In this document: piece by piece, positions 22,392 through 32,982 of the stretch
How the letters are laid out: each line of letters opens with the position of its first letter
Numbering within the stretch: position 1 is the first letter of the stretch
Assembly: GCA_949128115.1 (NCBI GenBank)
Contig: OX421964.1
Span: forward strand, 50,632,601-50,696,600
Direction of reading: 5' to 3'
From: Anaspis maculata
Lineage: Eukaryota; Arthropoda; Insecta; Coleoptera; Scraptiidae
Length of the DNA: 64,000 nucleotides
Position numbers and translations under genes: made by a program
The notes under the pieces: generated by a model
Seen by the model: the letters and a program-made list of their open reading frames with translations, nothing else
The model's database searches: none
Told to the model about the DNA's origin: nothing

Positions 22392-22470
22392 GTACCTCCC
22401 TGGACTAGTTGAAAAAATTCCAAATTTTTTTCAACAGAATTGGGAGTTATTCAAACTTCCCATTTCATCA

Positions 22471-23030
22471 TCTCTGTACTAGTCTTACTGTTGAAAAAAA
22501 AGATTTCTTTGTGCGGGTCGGATAAATTACATTTAATCGTTTTTCCACACAAGAAAACGATGGAGCAACATGTATTTTGTATGTTTTCTAATAACTCGTA
22601 TCCACAACAACCTACAATGAACAATGTCGCACGACCTCCATGGTCGCACGCAGCAGCTATCGGCTAACTGTCAAACGTTGACAGTTGTGAATAAAACGTC
22701 AATTGTCAAAAAAAAAAAACAGCGAGAATCAAGTGGTTGTACCATGGCGACAAATAAAAAGAGTGGGCCCATCTGCAAGTGCGAAGATAGAATAGTTAAC
22801 GTGAATAAATCGCATTCTTCCGTACCTAGATCGACTCAAAATTGCACAAGAAGAAGAATGGTGGTAGAATCGTTACTGTAAAATTGCGGCTTTGGGTCCC
22901 CTTTATCTCACGGCATTGTTATCACGGTCACCAATTTTTCTTCATGCTGAAATAAACTGCAAACATTGAAGACGAAAATCTTACGAGTTACGAGTGTTTA
23001 ACATTTGTGAAGTTAAGAGGGCTTAAACTA
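22471..23030. other. Spacer with a module shared with 62.8 kb
   Basis: About 22608-22690 (caatgaacaatgtcgcacg, then gtcaaacgttgacagttgtg) matches 62815-62875. In this copy a 17-bp hairpin-forming duplication (cgacctccatggtcg) is inserted. An ATG frame at 22744 is open for 45 codons (about 135 bases, including a kkksgpickced-like stretch) but is too short to support. Confidence 0.4.
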
Positions 23031-23150
23031 TCGTGTGATCAATTGAACTCCTAGTTTAGGCAGGCTGTGATCTGGTCAATATCAGGGGTGCGAAGCTGCA
23101 TTTGTCTAGGGCACAGCCTGCCTGAATTAGGGATTTAACTGATCACGCGA
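23031..23150. mobile_element. Q-family hairpin MITE, 120 bp, copy 1
   Basis: Flanked by TA. It begins TCGTGTGATCAATTGAACTC and ends gatttaactgatcacgcga. The GC-rich core words ggcaggctgtgatctgg and cacagcctgcct pair with each other. Two further TA-flanked elements of 120-121 bp share this core (26454 and 32983). Confidence 0.8.
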
Positions 23151-24238
23151 TAGGTTGTAACTCCTTATTGGTCCAAAAAAATACGTATGAAAATTTCAAT
23201 GCTTTGTGATCATTTCTATTCAAATAGAATTTGATTCTAACATACAGGGAGCTATCGTGGCATGGTTCAAGTAAGTAGTGATTCAGTTTGGATAAAAGGA
23301 GTTTTCAAATTGAAAACATTATTCATTCATTTTTTGAAAATGATGTGTTTTATCGATAGAGCTAGAATAGGTAGCACTTTTTTATAAGTATCATTTTTTG
23401 CCCTATTAAATGCCATGCCGTTCCTAATACGTCAACTAAAGCTATTACAATATACCTACTCAAAAAAGATGTGCACGCTTTTTTTCCCGAAAAAATTTTC
23501 ATCTGCGGCACGCGTCCTCGTCGCTGCTCGCTTCGCTCGCACTTCTTTTCCTTCTCTCTGGTATCCTCTCAATAATTATACACTTCCGTCGCCCCTGAGC
23601 AAGATACTCATGCTTAACCTCGAAAAACGGACGCCCTGTATGTGATGAGCGGTAATATAAGAATCTAGATTTTATCTTATAGATACAGCACGAGTGACGA
23701 TGCCTACACCAAAGGGGTGGTGGTGTGTCTCTCCTCGGTTTCCTCTATCAACTCCACCCTCCAAATTAGGCCGATTAACCCCGGAGATCAGCATTTAATA
23801 AGTAACATCCGTATGATACGGCTCCGCTAATCTGTGTCTGTTTCATCCCTCTGGGGGTGTTTGCTGCTGCAAAGTCAGCCACACATACACACTCACAGAA
23901 GCCACCCCCTGCTTGATTCATATTCCGCTGCCGCATCATCCCCATTGTGCAAGTGGAGTTAATGTCACTTTGTTGTGTTTGTCTGTGTAAATAAGCGATT
24001 TATATAATGCTAATGACGATAAATTTGTCGAGGGTGCTTACATATTACTTGGGGTGGGCCATGTGGGACCGTTGCCAACTTATTGTTTGCATCTTATTCT
24101 TTTGTGTCTCATCTATTTAGCATAATCACTTCAATGTTAGATTACTTGTACTTACAGCCATGCATTAAAAGTAGAAACTTGTAGTTTTTGAAGGTTGGCA
24201 GTTGTGACATGTCAAACTGATGTTCTAGGTGAGATGAA
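23151..24238. other. No gene; partly GC-richer unique-looking sequence
   Basis: 23480-23560 and 23690-24060 are less AT-rich, have no inverted repeats and no repeat ends, and look like older unique DNA. No open frame is supportable. I cannot judge conservation without alignments. Confidence 0.4.
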
Positions 24239-24469
24239 ATGCAACAGCCAATTATATTTTTAGCTATGTTTTCTGAAATCAATCAGTACCTAGGTAGGTA
24301 CTGGAGTTGTTTTTGGAGCAAACAGCCAAATGGCGTTAAAACCAAGCTCAAATCAATATTTCATATTACATATCAGTTCTTGGAATCGGACTGGGAGTGG
24401 ATGAAGTTATTGAAGTTAGTGATGAAAACAAGAGAACCAGCATTGTGTCAAGATGTTGTGAATATTTGA
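24239..24469 (+). CDS. Short open frame of unknown status, 76 codons
   Basis: This ATG frame of 76 codons is followed within 70 bases by an AATAAA (24532). The second half (WEWMKLLKLVMKTREPAL) looks more protein-like than the first. A possible splice acceptor, cattacatatcag, lies just before it, so this could be a 3'-terminal exon rather than an intact small gene. I recognise no family. A chance frame is the main alternative. Confidence 0.2.
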   Translation: MQQPIIFLAMFSEINQYLGRYWSCFWSKQPNGVKTKLKSIFHITYQFLESDWEWMKLLKLVMKTREPALCQDVVNI

Positions 24470-24577
24470 TTTAAATAGAAGTTGTGTTGTACATAAAATG
24501 TAAATAACACGAAACCTGTGGCCTGCAAGGGTGAATAAACTTATTTCTACGTTGAAATTTGTGTAGGACCAAACGAT

Positions 24578-24799
24578 ATGATTGTGTTTTGTGTCAAAAT
24601 TATTGTCTTCAACACAACTAAAATGCAGCCAATTGCAGAACGGATGAACATGCTAGCTACAAAATTCGCCAATGGGGAACACATGGAATGGTTGGATGCA
24701 ATGTGTAGGGAAAGGGTTCCATCTCCCCCCAAAAGGAAGCTGCCAGTCCTGACCATCAGGGAAATCCTCGAAGACATGAAAGAGGAGCAACTTCCATAA
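24578..24799 (+). CDS. Short open frame of unknown status, 73 codons
   Basis: An ATG frame of 73 codons ending KEEQLP, with a helical, charged second half (ANGEHMEWLDAMCRERVP, then REILEDMKEEQ) and an AATAAA downstream (24949). It lies outside any repeat I can define, and its composition is unlike the AT-rich surroundings. It may be the 3' exon of a larger gene, since an acceptor-like tcttcaacacaactaaaatgcag precedes residue 17. I do not recognise it. Confidence 0.3.
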   Translation: MIVFCVKIIVFNTTKMQPIAERMNMLATKFANGEHMEWLDAMCRERVPSPPKRKLPVLTIREILEDMKEEQLP

Positions 24800-24958
24800 A
24801 ACAATTTAAAAAAAATCCACAAAAAATTAGCTCTACCTTAAATACAAAGTTGTTGTAAATCACTTTTTTAAGTAATATCTTAAAAAAAAATTGTAGTTTA
24901 AGGGCAGAAGGACCTCGGTCGATAGCCTTTTGAACAACATAACAGTTCAATAAATATC

Positions 24959-24987
24959 ATTTATTATTATTATTATTATTATTATTG
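24959..24987. repeat. Trinucleotide microsatellite (TTA)n
   Basis: About ten uninterrupted units directly after an AATAAA word. Confidence 0.95.
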
Positions 24988-25202
24988 TCTTCATAAGATA
25001 AGCTAAAATACTGCGGTTTCTAAGATTTCACGATATTTTTGAAACTTGACACTGTCATAGATCTTCAAGTACCTTTTCCGAATTTCCCTTTTCCACTTCG
25101 TATCTCTGCCCCTTTAGCCTCCATATTGGAAAGATGGCGCTCAAAAAACAGATTTTTGTCAATTTCTCCAGTTCAACCGACTCAGGATTGAAATGAAACA
25201 TG

Positions 25203-25780
25203 TACAGGGTGTTTCAGGGATCACAGCAAAAAATTCAACTGTGGGTAGATCTCGTCAAAATATATCGAAAACCTAAACACGATTTTGCAAAGTTCGGCCT
25301 AATGACGAAGATACAACTCTCCAAAGTTCACTATTTCCAGATTTCAGAAATTTGTAACTCAGGAACGTTTTGACAAATTTAGCTTTAATTTAGCATAAGC
25401 TGGTTTGTCATAATTACCTATTAACCTGCCAAATTTGGAAAAAGTCGAATCAGTGGCGTACAAGTTATGAGGGGTCACCTTAAGTCAACTTTTCTTCGGA
25501 TGCTTCTAAATTATTGACCATCACAACTCCTACACCATTTCTTTCCAAATTTGACAGGTAGATAGATCATTATGACAAACCAGCTTTTGCTGAATTGAAA
25601 CTGAATTTGTCGAAACGTTCCTGAGTTACAAGTTTTTGAAATACGAAAGAAGTGAACTTTGGAGGGCTCTTCGTCATTAGGCCGAACTTTGTAAAATTGT
25701 ATACATATAGGTTTTCGTCATATTTTGACAAGATCTACCCACAGTTTGATTTTTTGCTATCATCCCTGAAACACCCTGTA
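25203..25780. mobile_element. Element N: palindrome with TACAGGGTGTTTC ends
   Basis: It runs TACAGGGTGTTTCAGGGATC to catccctgaaacaccctgta. The arms of about 250 bp include gtgggtagatctcgtcaaaa / tttgacaagatctacccac. The centre is near 25490 (cacaactcctacacc). There is no coding capacity. TA ends fit the same class as A, C and R. Confidence 0.85.
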
Positions 25781-26453
25781 TATGCGGAGGAAAGCCCATT
25801 TAGTTCTCAACAATTTGACATCTCAATCATCTATGTGCAACTCGCGGTTCTTGACTTCTTGAGTTCTGGCTCTCAGAACTTCCGGAAGCATCAACTTTCG
25901 GCATTCAATCAGTACTTATGTCAAGTTAACCTTGGCACCCGCTATGGCAACGTTGCAGGCACGCCGGCACAACGAAGTCGAGAACGAAGCGCCTCTTACC
26001 AGCTTCTTGCCTGCGTTTGCGCCTGAGAGGGTGCCAAAGTACCGCTGTAGAGATTCGCTTGTTTTTGACATTACTCAGTTAAATCTTGAGTTTAGCACAT
26101 CTATTTTTATGATAAAGCGACAATTGTTCAATAAATTATCTATATATTTATTACAACTTTACAGCTTAAGAACATTGTATCAACAAGTACGTATACTAGT
26201 GAAAATAACATCATACCATATACCCATCTTTAGCACGCCATTTTTGTTCCCGCAACCTATTAAGTGATATGTCATTGAAAAGGTCTTGAAAGTTTCAATT
26301 AACAGGTGAAAAAAGTTTCCGAAAATACATTTTATGATGGAAAACAAAAACCTGGAAAAACACGTTTCAATGTATAAAATCAGAATCAATGAGAATTTCT
26401 TCAAACTGCAAACTGCATTCAATAGAACTCATCAAAACGGTCATTATGATGTA

Positions 26454-26573
26454 CCGTATGATTAAAAACTTTCCTCCTCTAGGCAGGCTGTGGCCTGGAC
26501 AAAATCAGACTCGTTTGCCTGCCAATGACCAGACCACAGCCTGCCTAGAGGAGGAAAGTTTTTGATCATACGG
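26454..26573. mobile_element. Q-family hairpin MITE, 120 bp, copy 2
   Basis: Flanked by TA (26452-26453 and 26574-26575). It begins CCGTATGATTAAAAACTTTC and ends gaaagtttttgatcatacgg. Arms of about 45 bp include cctctaggcaggctgtgg and its complement ccacagcctgcctagagg. Confidence 0.9.
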
Positions 26574-26663
26574 TATAACTCAACATGCAATAGCTATTTT
26601 GGGTTGATGAGTTATATTAGCAGTTTGCAGTTTGAAAAAATTCTCATTCATTCTGATTGTATA

Positions 26664-27083
26664 CAGGATGTCCAGAAAATGGCGGAAAAGCTCCCAGTAC
26701 CAGTACGTTGTAAAAGACCCCTCAGGAAATTCCGAGACAATCGTAAAAAAATTCTTCGACTTTGATTTTTGACGTTATCAAGAGTCAAAAGCTGATCCTT
26801 CGAATAATAATTTTCTCAATTTTTGACTCACCCTGTAAATAAAAAAAAAATGCAATACACATCCAGTAGTAGATATTTCCTCCTCATAATTCTGCCGTCA
26901 ACAGTAAACTGAAATCTATTGAATTGACAGAACTAGAAGGGTTCAAGGAGTCTTGACCGTCCCTTGACCCTTGATAACTTCAAAAATAAAGGTCGTAGAA
27001 TTCTGCTTAACATTTTTTCAGAATTCCCTAAGGGTCCCGTACTATGCACTAGAAAGCTTTCCTGCCATTTTTTGGACACCCTG
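26664..27083. mobile_element. Element R: palindrome with CAGGATGTCC/CAGGGTGTCC ends
   Basis: Flanked by TA (26662-26663 and 27084-27085). The left end is CAGGATGTCCAGAAAATGGC and the right end is its near complement gccattttttggacaccctg. Inner arms pair at gaccctt/aagggtc-type words and near gataacttcaaaaataaagg. It sits in the right arm of element O. Confidence 0.8.
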
Positions 27084-27451
27084 TACATAAAAACGTGTTT
27101 TCCAGGTTTTGGTTGTCTCTATCATAAGATGAAAGCGAGGATGAAAGCCGCAGGAGATTTTTGGAAACTTTTTGCAGTTGTTCATTGGAACTTTTTAAGG
27201 CCTTTTCGATGACGTATCACTCAATATTGTGCAGTAAGAAAAATGTGGCAAAAATTTTGAGGGCTGCCGCATGGAGCTGCGATTAACTTAATATACTGAT
27301 TGGATGCCAAAAGTTGATGCTTCAGGAAGCTCTAGTAGCCATGCCGTATCCATAACAACTCAAGAACCGCAAGTGCCACGTAGGCGACTGAGATGTCTAA
27401 TTGTTTTAGTATATCTCGAGGTTTATCTGTTTTTTTTTGACTAGCTTATAA

Positions 27452-27625
27452 ATGGCAGAGGCTACGAAAAAAAGAAAAATTATGACAGAAGTTAAATTAC
27501 GTTCTTTGAATCTTCCAGATTTCATTGAGCGGCGCAAGGTAAGCCTGGAAGGAAAAAAGAAAGATCTAGTCGTGAAGTACGTAGATAGAAGGATCGATGT
27601 TCACCCGATATATCTAAGTGAGTAG
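27452..27625 (+). CDS. Small ORF, SAP-like N-terminal exon candidate, 57 aa
   Basis: It starts ATGGCAGAGGCTACG (aaATGG) and encodes 57 residues: a basic start (MAEATKKRKIM) followed by LRSLNLPDFIERRKV, then SLEGKKKDLVVKYVDRR. The pattern L-x2-L ... G-K-K-x-D-L-V resembles a SAP DNA-binding helix pair, but that is a resemblance only. A GTAAG that could serve as a splice donor occurs after codon 29 (caagGTAAGC), and the frame also reads through it. It lies just outside the right arm of element O, so it may belong to a transposon or a host gene. It was judged by composition; no family was confirmed. Confidence 0.35.
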   Translation: MAEATKKRKIMTEVKLRSLNLPDFIERRKVSLEGKKKDLVVKYVDRRIDVHPIYLSE

Positions 27626-27821
27626 GTACGTTTTCTCTTTTTATATAGCCACACGTCATAATATTCTTTGGAAAGGGTGATACCTATCGTTTATTTGAAC
27701 AGCTTTTTTCGGAGCACCTGGTCAATTTTGGGAGCAGAAAGTTTCGAAGTTTTGATTTGGCAAATTCAAGTAACATTCTATCATTTGCATCATTTTGGAC
27801 TTGAGATTTATTGTTGCTATG

Positions 27822-28648
27822 GACAGGGAGCTGATGCCTCAAAGCTTACGTCATAAGGTACATGATTTTAACCCCGTAGGTCTTTTGTGCGTTGATAAGG
27901 TTGTTGAAAATTCCATTGTCTTACATGTCAGACCGGGGGCTTTAGGCTGGTATAGGCTTGTCAATTTTCGAAAAATGGTCAAAATTTACGTCATAAGGTA
28001 CATCAATAAAACCAACGGGCTTTTGTGTGGGAACATCCCTTTAATCAAAAATCGGGTCATGAGACAACATTTTTGGGGGCTCTCGGTCCATAAGACAAGT
28101 TTGAAATTTTCAAGAAGAGCCAAAATTTACCTCCTCTTGGAGACTTCTCCTTTGATATAATTTTAGGAATGAAAAACGATTCTCACATGATTTTTCACGT
28201 AGGTTTTGAATCTGATCACAAAAATTTTCAATGATACATCGCTTACAGGGTGCAACATCAAAAAAAATGTCTCAAATCGTATACCCTGTATTTCAACATC
28301 GATTCCGTCTTCCATCCTGATTACAAATATATATCACACTTAGCGGGTTAGTCAACAAAACGCCTGTGAAAAAATTGATGAATTTTGGTCCTGTTTTGAA
28401 AATTTCAAACTTGCCTTAAGCCCCCAAAATTTTTGTCTCAAGACCAGATTTTCGATTAGGGGATGTTCCCATACAAAATCCAGTTGGTTTTATTCATAAA
28501 GGTACCTTATGACATAAGTTTTTGGCCATTTTTTTCGAAAATTGACAAGCTAATACTAGCCTACAGCCACCTTATCAACGCACATTAGACCTACAGGGTT
28601 AAAATCATGTACCTTATGACGTGAATTTTGAGGCTCCAGCTCCCTGTC
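27822..28648. mobile_element. Family G foldback element, complete copy
   Basis: An 827-bp imperfect palindrome, beginning gacagggagctgatgcctca and ending gaggctccagctccctgtc. Both arms contain tacgtcataaggtacat or its complement. The central part has cttacagggtg and taccctgta words. This uninterrupted copy shows the target site into which the BEL element at 278 inserted in the other copy (near 28085, ctcggtccataagac). Confidence 0.85.
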
Positions 28649-30159
28649 GACTATGGATCGATAAAAGATAAGAGCCTAGACGGAAAGAGAAGGTTAGTTC
28701 CCAAGCTAAGCAGAGCTCTATAAAAATAATGATAAAAGGACGCAGCGGTGCCTTTTCTGGTCGAAATTTGCAGTCGCCTTCCCCATTGTTTTACCATAAA
28801 TATAAAACACCCTGTATCATTCGGAACAAGGTGCTAGTAAGGCCGGCGCTGTGGACGCATTAGAAAAACATTAAATTATGTACATAATCCTTTATTGCAA
28901 TAGGAAATCAAGAGAAACAATTTGAAAATGTCCAAAGCTCCACCATAAAAATGGATATGCACGAGTGCACAACGCACCCCTCCTGCAACATGTAATCGGC
29001 GACACTGCCTATCAATGGGGCTGATAGTGATAAAGCCTCTGTGTCAAAATGGGTTATTCCGGCAATGTCAGTGAATAAATGGCGGCATTAACATTTTTAC
29101 GATGCAATAAAAGGCGCACAGTGCACGTCAACCCCTCCATCATGTTGTACGATACACTTAGACAATTCCAAGCTTATAACGAAAATTTACGTGAGCTTTC
29201 GTTGTCCGCCGCGAATTCTGGATCATATCATAACACGGAAACTGTCAATTTCGCTCCTGGATATAGTGGCGGGTGGCATGGCGCTCCCGTTGAAAAATCC
29301 TTTGTTTGTGTAAACAACCCCCAAAGGGTAACATCTGTGCGGTATTGCCTTCAACAGCGTATGTGGTGTGCGTAAAATACGCATATTAATGTGGCCTAAT
29401 TTGCCTGTAACACGCAATACGCTCGGTTTGTGTGTTGACACAGCCGCTACAAGACCCGATACAACCCTGCGGCCTGTGCGTCAATCATAATTTGAATTGC
29501 ATTTAACTCGGCCATTGTGTGCGCCACCACACAGGCAGAGAGGTTTGCGGATAGCATTTCAGTGGCATTTTGCAAATCAACGGAATTTCGCACAGCTATT
29601 CTCATACAGGGTGGTTTTGTGTAGGTATGCTCGCCCTTTTACATAATTAAGCTAATTGCATTGCTTCATATTAAAATTTCTGGTATGACCGGCCAACCCC
29701 TTGGAAGTATCTACTTACGAGGTGAAAAAACTCGCTTCTATAGCAGCTTGCCATCTCGTTAAAGGATACGTTAATCGCATTTGTATTTGGTGTTTTAACC
29801 AAGCCATAACTTACAAGGAAGTCAAACACACGGGTTCGTGTCGGGGCGAAGGGGTTAACTAACTCGAGATTTATCATGTTGACATTTGAACTCAGCTGGA
29901 AGTTGACTTGAATGCGGTTGCCTTATAACGACTGGAAGTTATGCAGTTTTGATTAGCTAGAGAATTGCTAGTGCGTTCAGTTTCCTCAGCTCTAGTTTTT
30001 TCGCCTTGGTCCGGACGTTATGAGCATGAGCTAAAATATGCGTGGACATTATATGGTTAAAAAAACATGCCACTTTTGGCCTCGCTTTTGGCATACCTAC
30101 CTAGTTGTTCTATGGACCATAGATTCAGAAGTGTATAGAGGCTCTGTAGACAGGGTTAA
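28649..30159. other. No gene; unique-looking sequence
   Basis: 28900-29560 is mixed in composition and free of inverted repeats. A 98-codon ATG frame at 29079-29375 overlaps it but shows no family features, and I do not call it. Single foldback ends (acaccctgta at 28807, tacagggtggtt at 29606) point away from each other and do not bound an element. Confidence 0.4.
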
Positions 30160-30424
30160 TAAGAACAAGCGAATATACCCCATGGGCATGAGGCTCACGC
30201 AGTGGCGCCGAATAGACCTTTTTTTGTGGCGTTCGCCATACCTCAAAATAGGGGGGGGGGTTGGAGGGGTAAAAAGAAAAAAAAAAGAAGACGGAGGAAG
30301 GAAAAAAGGAGAAGAGGGGAGGAAAAGAAGAGTAAGAAAGATTCACCCACCAAATCATGGGATATTACGATTATTAGGTATATTGAATCTGAATGACAAG
30401 TTGTTTACGATGTAGGTATAGGTA

Positions 30425-30889
30425 CCGTTTGATCAAAACCATTTTACCGCAAGAGTGCTATGTGTTCTTTTGCCTTTTTCAATTATTGGTAGTATAGGGC
30501 CAATTCTGTATCAAACCCGTTTGAATTTAAAGGCCGTTAAAAGAAAATCAGCCAATCGTGAAGCCCATTTCTGATCGTTCCTAGGTGACCGACGCCTTTA
30601 AAAATTTTAAGGGGCCTTTAAATTTTACAGAATTGCCACTTATGTCCTACAATTTACTCCAGAGTGACATTTGTATGTTAATTGGAAATCTTTAATGAAT
30701 GTCGGTGATGGATACGACCACTCTCCGTTCCCAATTTTGTGCCATTTCAAAAATAATTTTCGACAATGGAAGCTTTTTATTCAGTTTTAAACATTTTCAG
30801 AGACTGACATGGACATTTAACAGTATATTCAGTCATTATGGCCAACCTTTTATTAGAATAATAATGTCACAGCACTCTTGATCATACGG
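30425..30889. mobile_element. Palindromic element with CCGTWTGATCAA ends, TA target
   Basis: Flanked by TA (30423-30424 and 30890-30891). The left end is CCGTTTGATCAAAACC, then gcaagagtgctatgtg. The right end complements CCGTATGATCAAGAGTGCTG. A further palindrome (gccaattctgta / tacagaattgcc) sits near 30495-30642. The end sequence resembles that of the Q MITE at 26454, so they may share a transposase. Confidence 0.65.
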
Positions 30890-31041
30890 TATTTCAACAG
30901 CTAACTGAATGGACTAGGAAAAATCTTACGATCCCACAAAAAACTTTCAATTTTTGTGCCTACAGCTACATGGCGCTGCACTGCACATTATCTGTTGATA
31001 TGGAATGGCAAATAAGTTAGTTTTATTACTCTTGATAAAAC

Positions 31042-31239
31042 CAGTGCCGTCTTCAGGCATGGGCCCGAAGGGCCTATGCCCAGGACCTCGGCGAAATTTT
31101 TATGTAAAGAAGTTTGTTGAATAATAATAACCTGCGGCGGTGGTGCTCGCCTCACTTGCGTGCTTTTTTTAAAAACCTTTATATAGGGGCCCCTCACTGC
31201 CTGGTGCCCGGGGCCCCATTTGTTCAAAAGACGGCACTG
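31042..31239. mobile_element. hAT MITE, 198 bp, perfect 8-bp duplication
   Basis: It begins CAGTGCCGTCTT and ends AAGACGGCACTG, flanked on both sides by GATAAAAC (31034-31041 and 31240-31247). The interior is GC-rich (ggggcccctcactgcctggt). It is nested in the 1.4 kb hAT-like element. Confidence 0.92.
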
Positions 31240-32867
31240 GATAAAACTTGGGTCCAATTTAATACGGGTCTTGTCCACTTTTGCCCACAAACTACGCAGA
31301 AATATTTTCTGTCATCAGAGTTCTTAAACATGAAATTTCGCCCAAAGGGGTATTTTTGAAGAGATTCCTAAAAATTTCGAAATTTGAAAAGATAATGAAA
31401 TCTATGGACAATTTGGTCAACGGCTTCCCATTTTTTGCTTATTATTGTTAGTATTATCATTATTATTCCGGAAAATTTCGCCTGCGGCGCTAACTGTGGG
31501 GCTCTTAGGTGCCCCGGCCCGACCGTTGCGTTGCAATGGGGGGGGGGGGGTCTGAAAAATCTTTCGCCATAGTAAAATTTTATGAGTTCGGCGCCACTGG
31601 GCTCAGTAGCGCACGACTTCCTTTCCGAAGGATTAGTGAACGCAAGATGTTATATATAGGGTTCTACCGTTATTTGGGCTAAAATTTCAATATGGCAGCC
31701 AAAATAGCGGCAGAATCATGAAATTTGGCTTGAAAATCAGAATGATCGTACTAGACAAAAGTAAGTTCCATGTTTCATGAAAATTGTTTCACTAATAAGA
31801 GATTTCAATATGGCGGCCAAGATGGCGGCGGAATATTGAAATTCAGCTGGAAAACAGGAATGATCGTACGAAACAAGGGTAAGTTCCAAGCTCCATGAGA
31901 ATCGTTCCACTAATAAGACATTTCAATATGGCGGCAGAGATCATGGCGCCGAAGATAGCGGCAGAGCATCACTTGTCTAAAATCGGATGTATTTCGGTAA
32001 AGTTCACCTGCGAATTTCGCTCAAATCTGACTAATTTCAGAGAAATTCAAAATGACGGATCAAAGATGGCGGCCAAGTGACAAAAATCATTGGTCAACTT
32101 TATATGGTGGACACGTGCCAATTCGATTGGCCTTTGCATCACATCGATATCTCTTTCCGTTGAGGCATAACTCTCCTAGTTCTATTACTTTGAAACATGT
32201 CCAATTTGGAGAGAGTACAGTTTTTCTTTCGAATACAAGGATAAGGTACCTCTGGTACCTCCCCTCCCCTCCCATCCCTTCGACTGACGCACAAAGGGGC
32301 TCTGTACTGGAATTCCCTGTGAAAAGTGGCGTTGTATTTAATCTTGATAACATAATAACGGAGATGGGTCCCTGGTCGCCCTTCTGTCAGATATATGGAG
32401 AGGAATAAATAGGGATTTGGTCATGGGGATTATTGGCTAATTGTATCACTGCATCGGGGACGTTTTTTAATTACCTCGGTGCGACGCTAGGTGGCGGCAA
32501 TTTATGTACTTGCAGCAGAGCGAATCTTCGCAAGAATATGGCACGTTTATTATTGCTCCCATTTGTTTTGTACTAACTGATACTGATGGTCGCGGTGCCA
32601 ATTTATTATACGAAATGTGCTCCGGTAACGAGCTCATAGGATGAAACGAATTAATCACATTTTCAAAAAAGCTATTACCAACGGCGAAATTGAGATTCAT
32701 TTCTTTATTTCGACAGAAGTTCGACCAATAATCATTGCTGCAATTCGGGGACCGCAGACCGTGGAAAGAGATAAAATAATGCGACAGACAGGTCAAGCGA
32801 TTTTTCTCAGTTTTTAATTTTTAGTTGGTAACACTGTCACTAGCTCTGCCACACAATTGTAAAACAA

Positions 32868-32945
32868 CCAAGTCGGTAGCACGGTGAGCTCGGCCTCGCT
32901 TTCAAAGGCGAAGGTTCTGGGTTCAAATCCGCACTGGGCCAGATG
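32868..32945 (+). repeat. tRNA-derived SINE head or tRNA pseudogene
   Basis: It contains an A-box-like segment (ggtagcacggtgagctcgg) and a B box (gggttcaaatccgcac), spaced as in a tRNA, with a possible anticodon stem cgctttcaaaggcg. It lacks a clean acceptor stem and continues into gccagatggactttttcacg, so a SINE promoter head is more likely than a functional tRNA. Its body is interrupted by a Q MITE 40 bp downstream. Confidence 0.6.
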
Positions 32946-32982
32946 GACTTTTTCACGCGTCCCTTAGTACTAGGGGCATCTA

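Larger units (their letters stand above)
17822..22470. repeat. Recursive palindrome cluster (families A, B, C, with insertion D)
   Basis: Two copies of palindrome B, each with an A palindrome at its centre, lie head to head around a centre near 19850. The outer arm of B reads from ttatacagggtgtcgcg (17840) through ggaattttttcaattggtcc to gaacttata. It recurs at 20010-20130, and inverted at 19575-19680 and 22392-22470. The left arm of the first B is split by element C and the right arm of the second B by element D. There is no coding content beyond mirrored chance frames (19450-19731 plus, 19920-20246 minus). Confidence 0.8.
25810..27404. mobile_element. Element O: 1.6 kb foldback element with two nested insertions
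   Basis: The outer arms pair at acaatttgacatctcaatc / gactgagatgtctaattgt, then at aagcatcaactttcggcatt / atgccaaaagttgatgctt, then at gaatcaatgagaattt / aaattctcattcattctg. Its centre is occupied by the Q hairpin (26454-26573) and its right arm is split by palindrome R (26664-27083). Confidence 0.75.
30200..31599. mobile_element. hAT-like non-autonomous element, 1.4 kb
   Basis: The ends are inverted repeats CAGTGGCGCCGAA / TTCGGCGCCACTG. The 8-bp flanks are GGCTCACG (30192-30199) and GGCTCAGT (31600-31607), identical at six of eight. The right arm of E provides the empty site (gaggctcagtagcgcac as complement, near 35357-35380). CAGTG ends and an 8-bp duplication fit hAT. The interior has no transposase and contains two further insertions and an AG-rich tract (30250-30330). 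Confidence 0.75.

Noticed and set aside
29079..29375. 98-codon ATG frame
   Set aside because: No family features, no splice context, and composition similar to its surroundings. Insufficient support.
30125..30358. Serine/phenylalanine-rich and lysine/arginine-rich frames
   Set aside because: They come from an AG-rich low-complexity tract inside the hAT-like element.
32868..32945. Functional tRNA gene
   Set aside because: There is no clean acceptor stem, and the sequence continues into a SINE-like body. Kept only as a tRNA-derived repeat.
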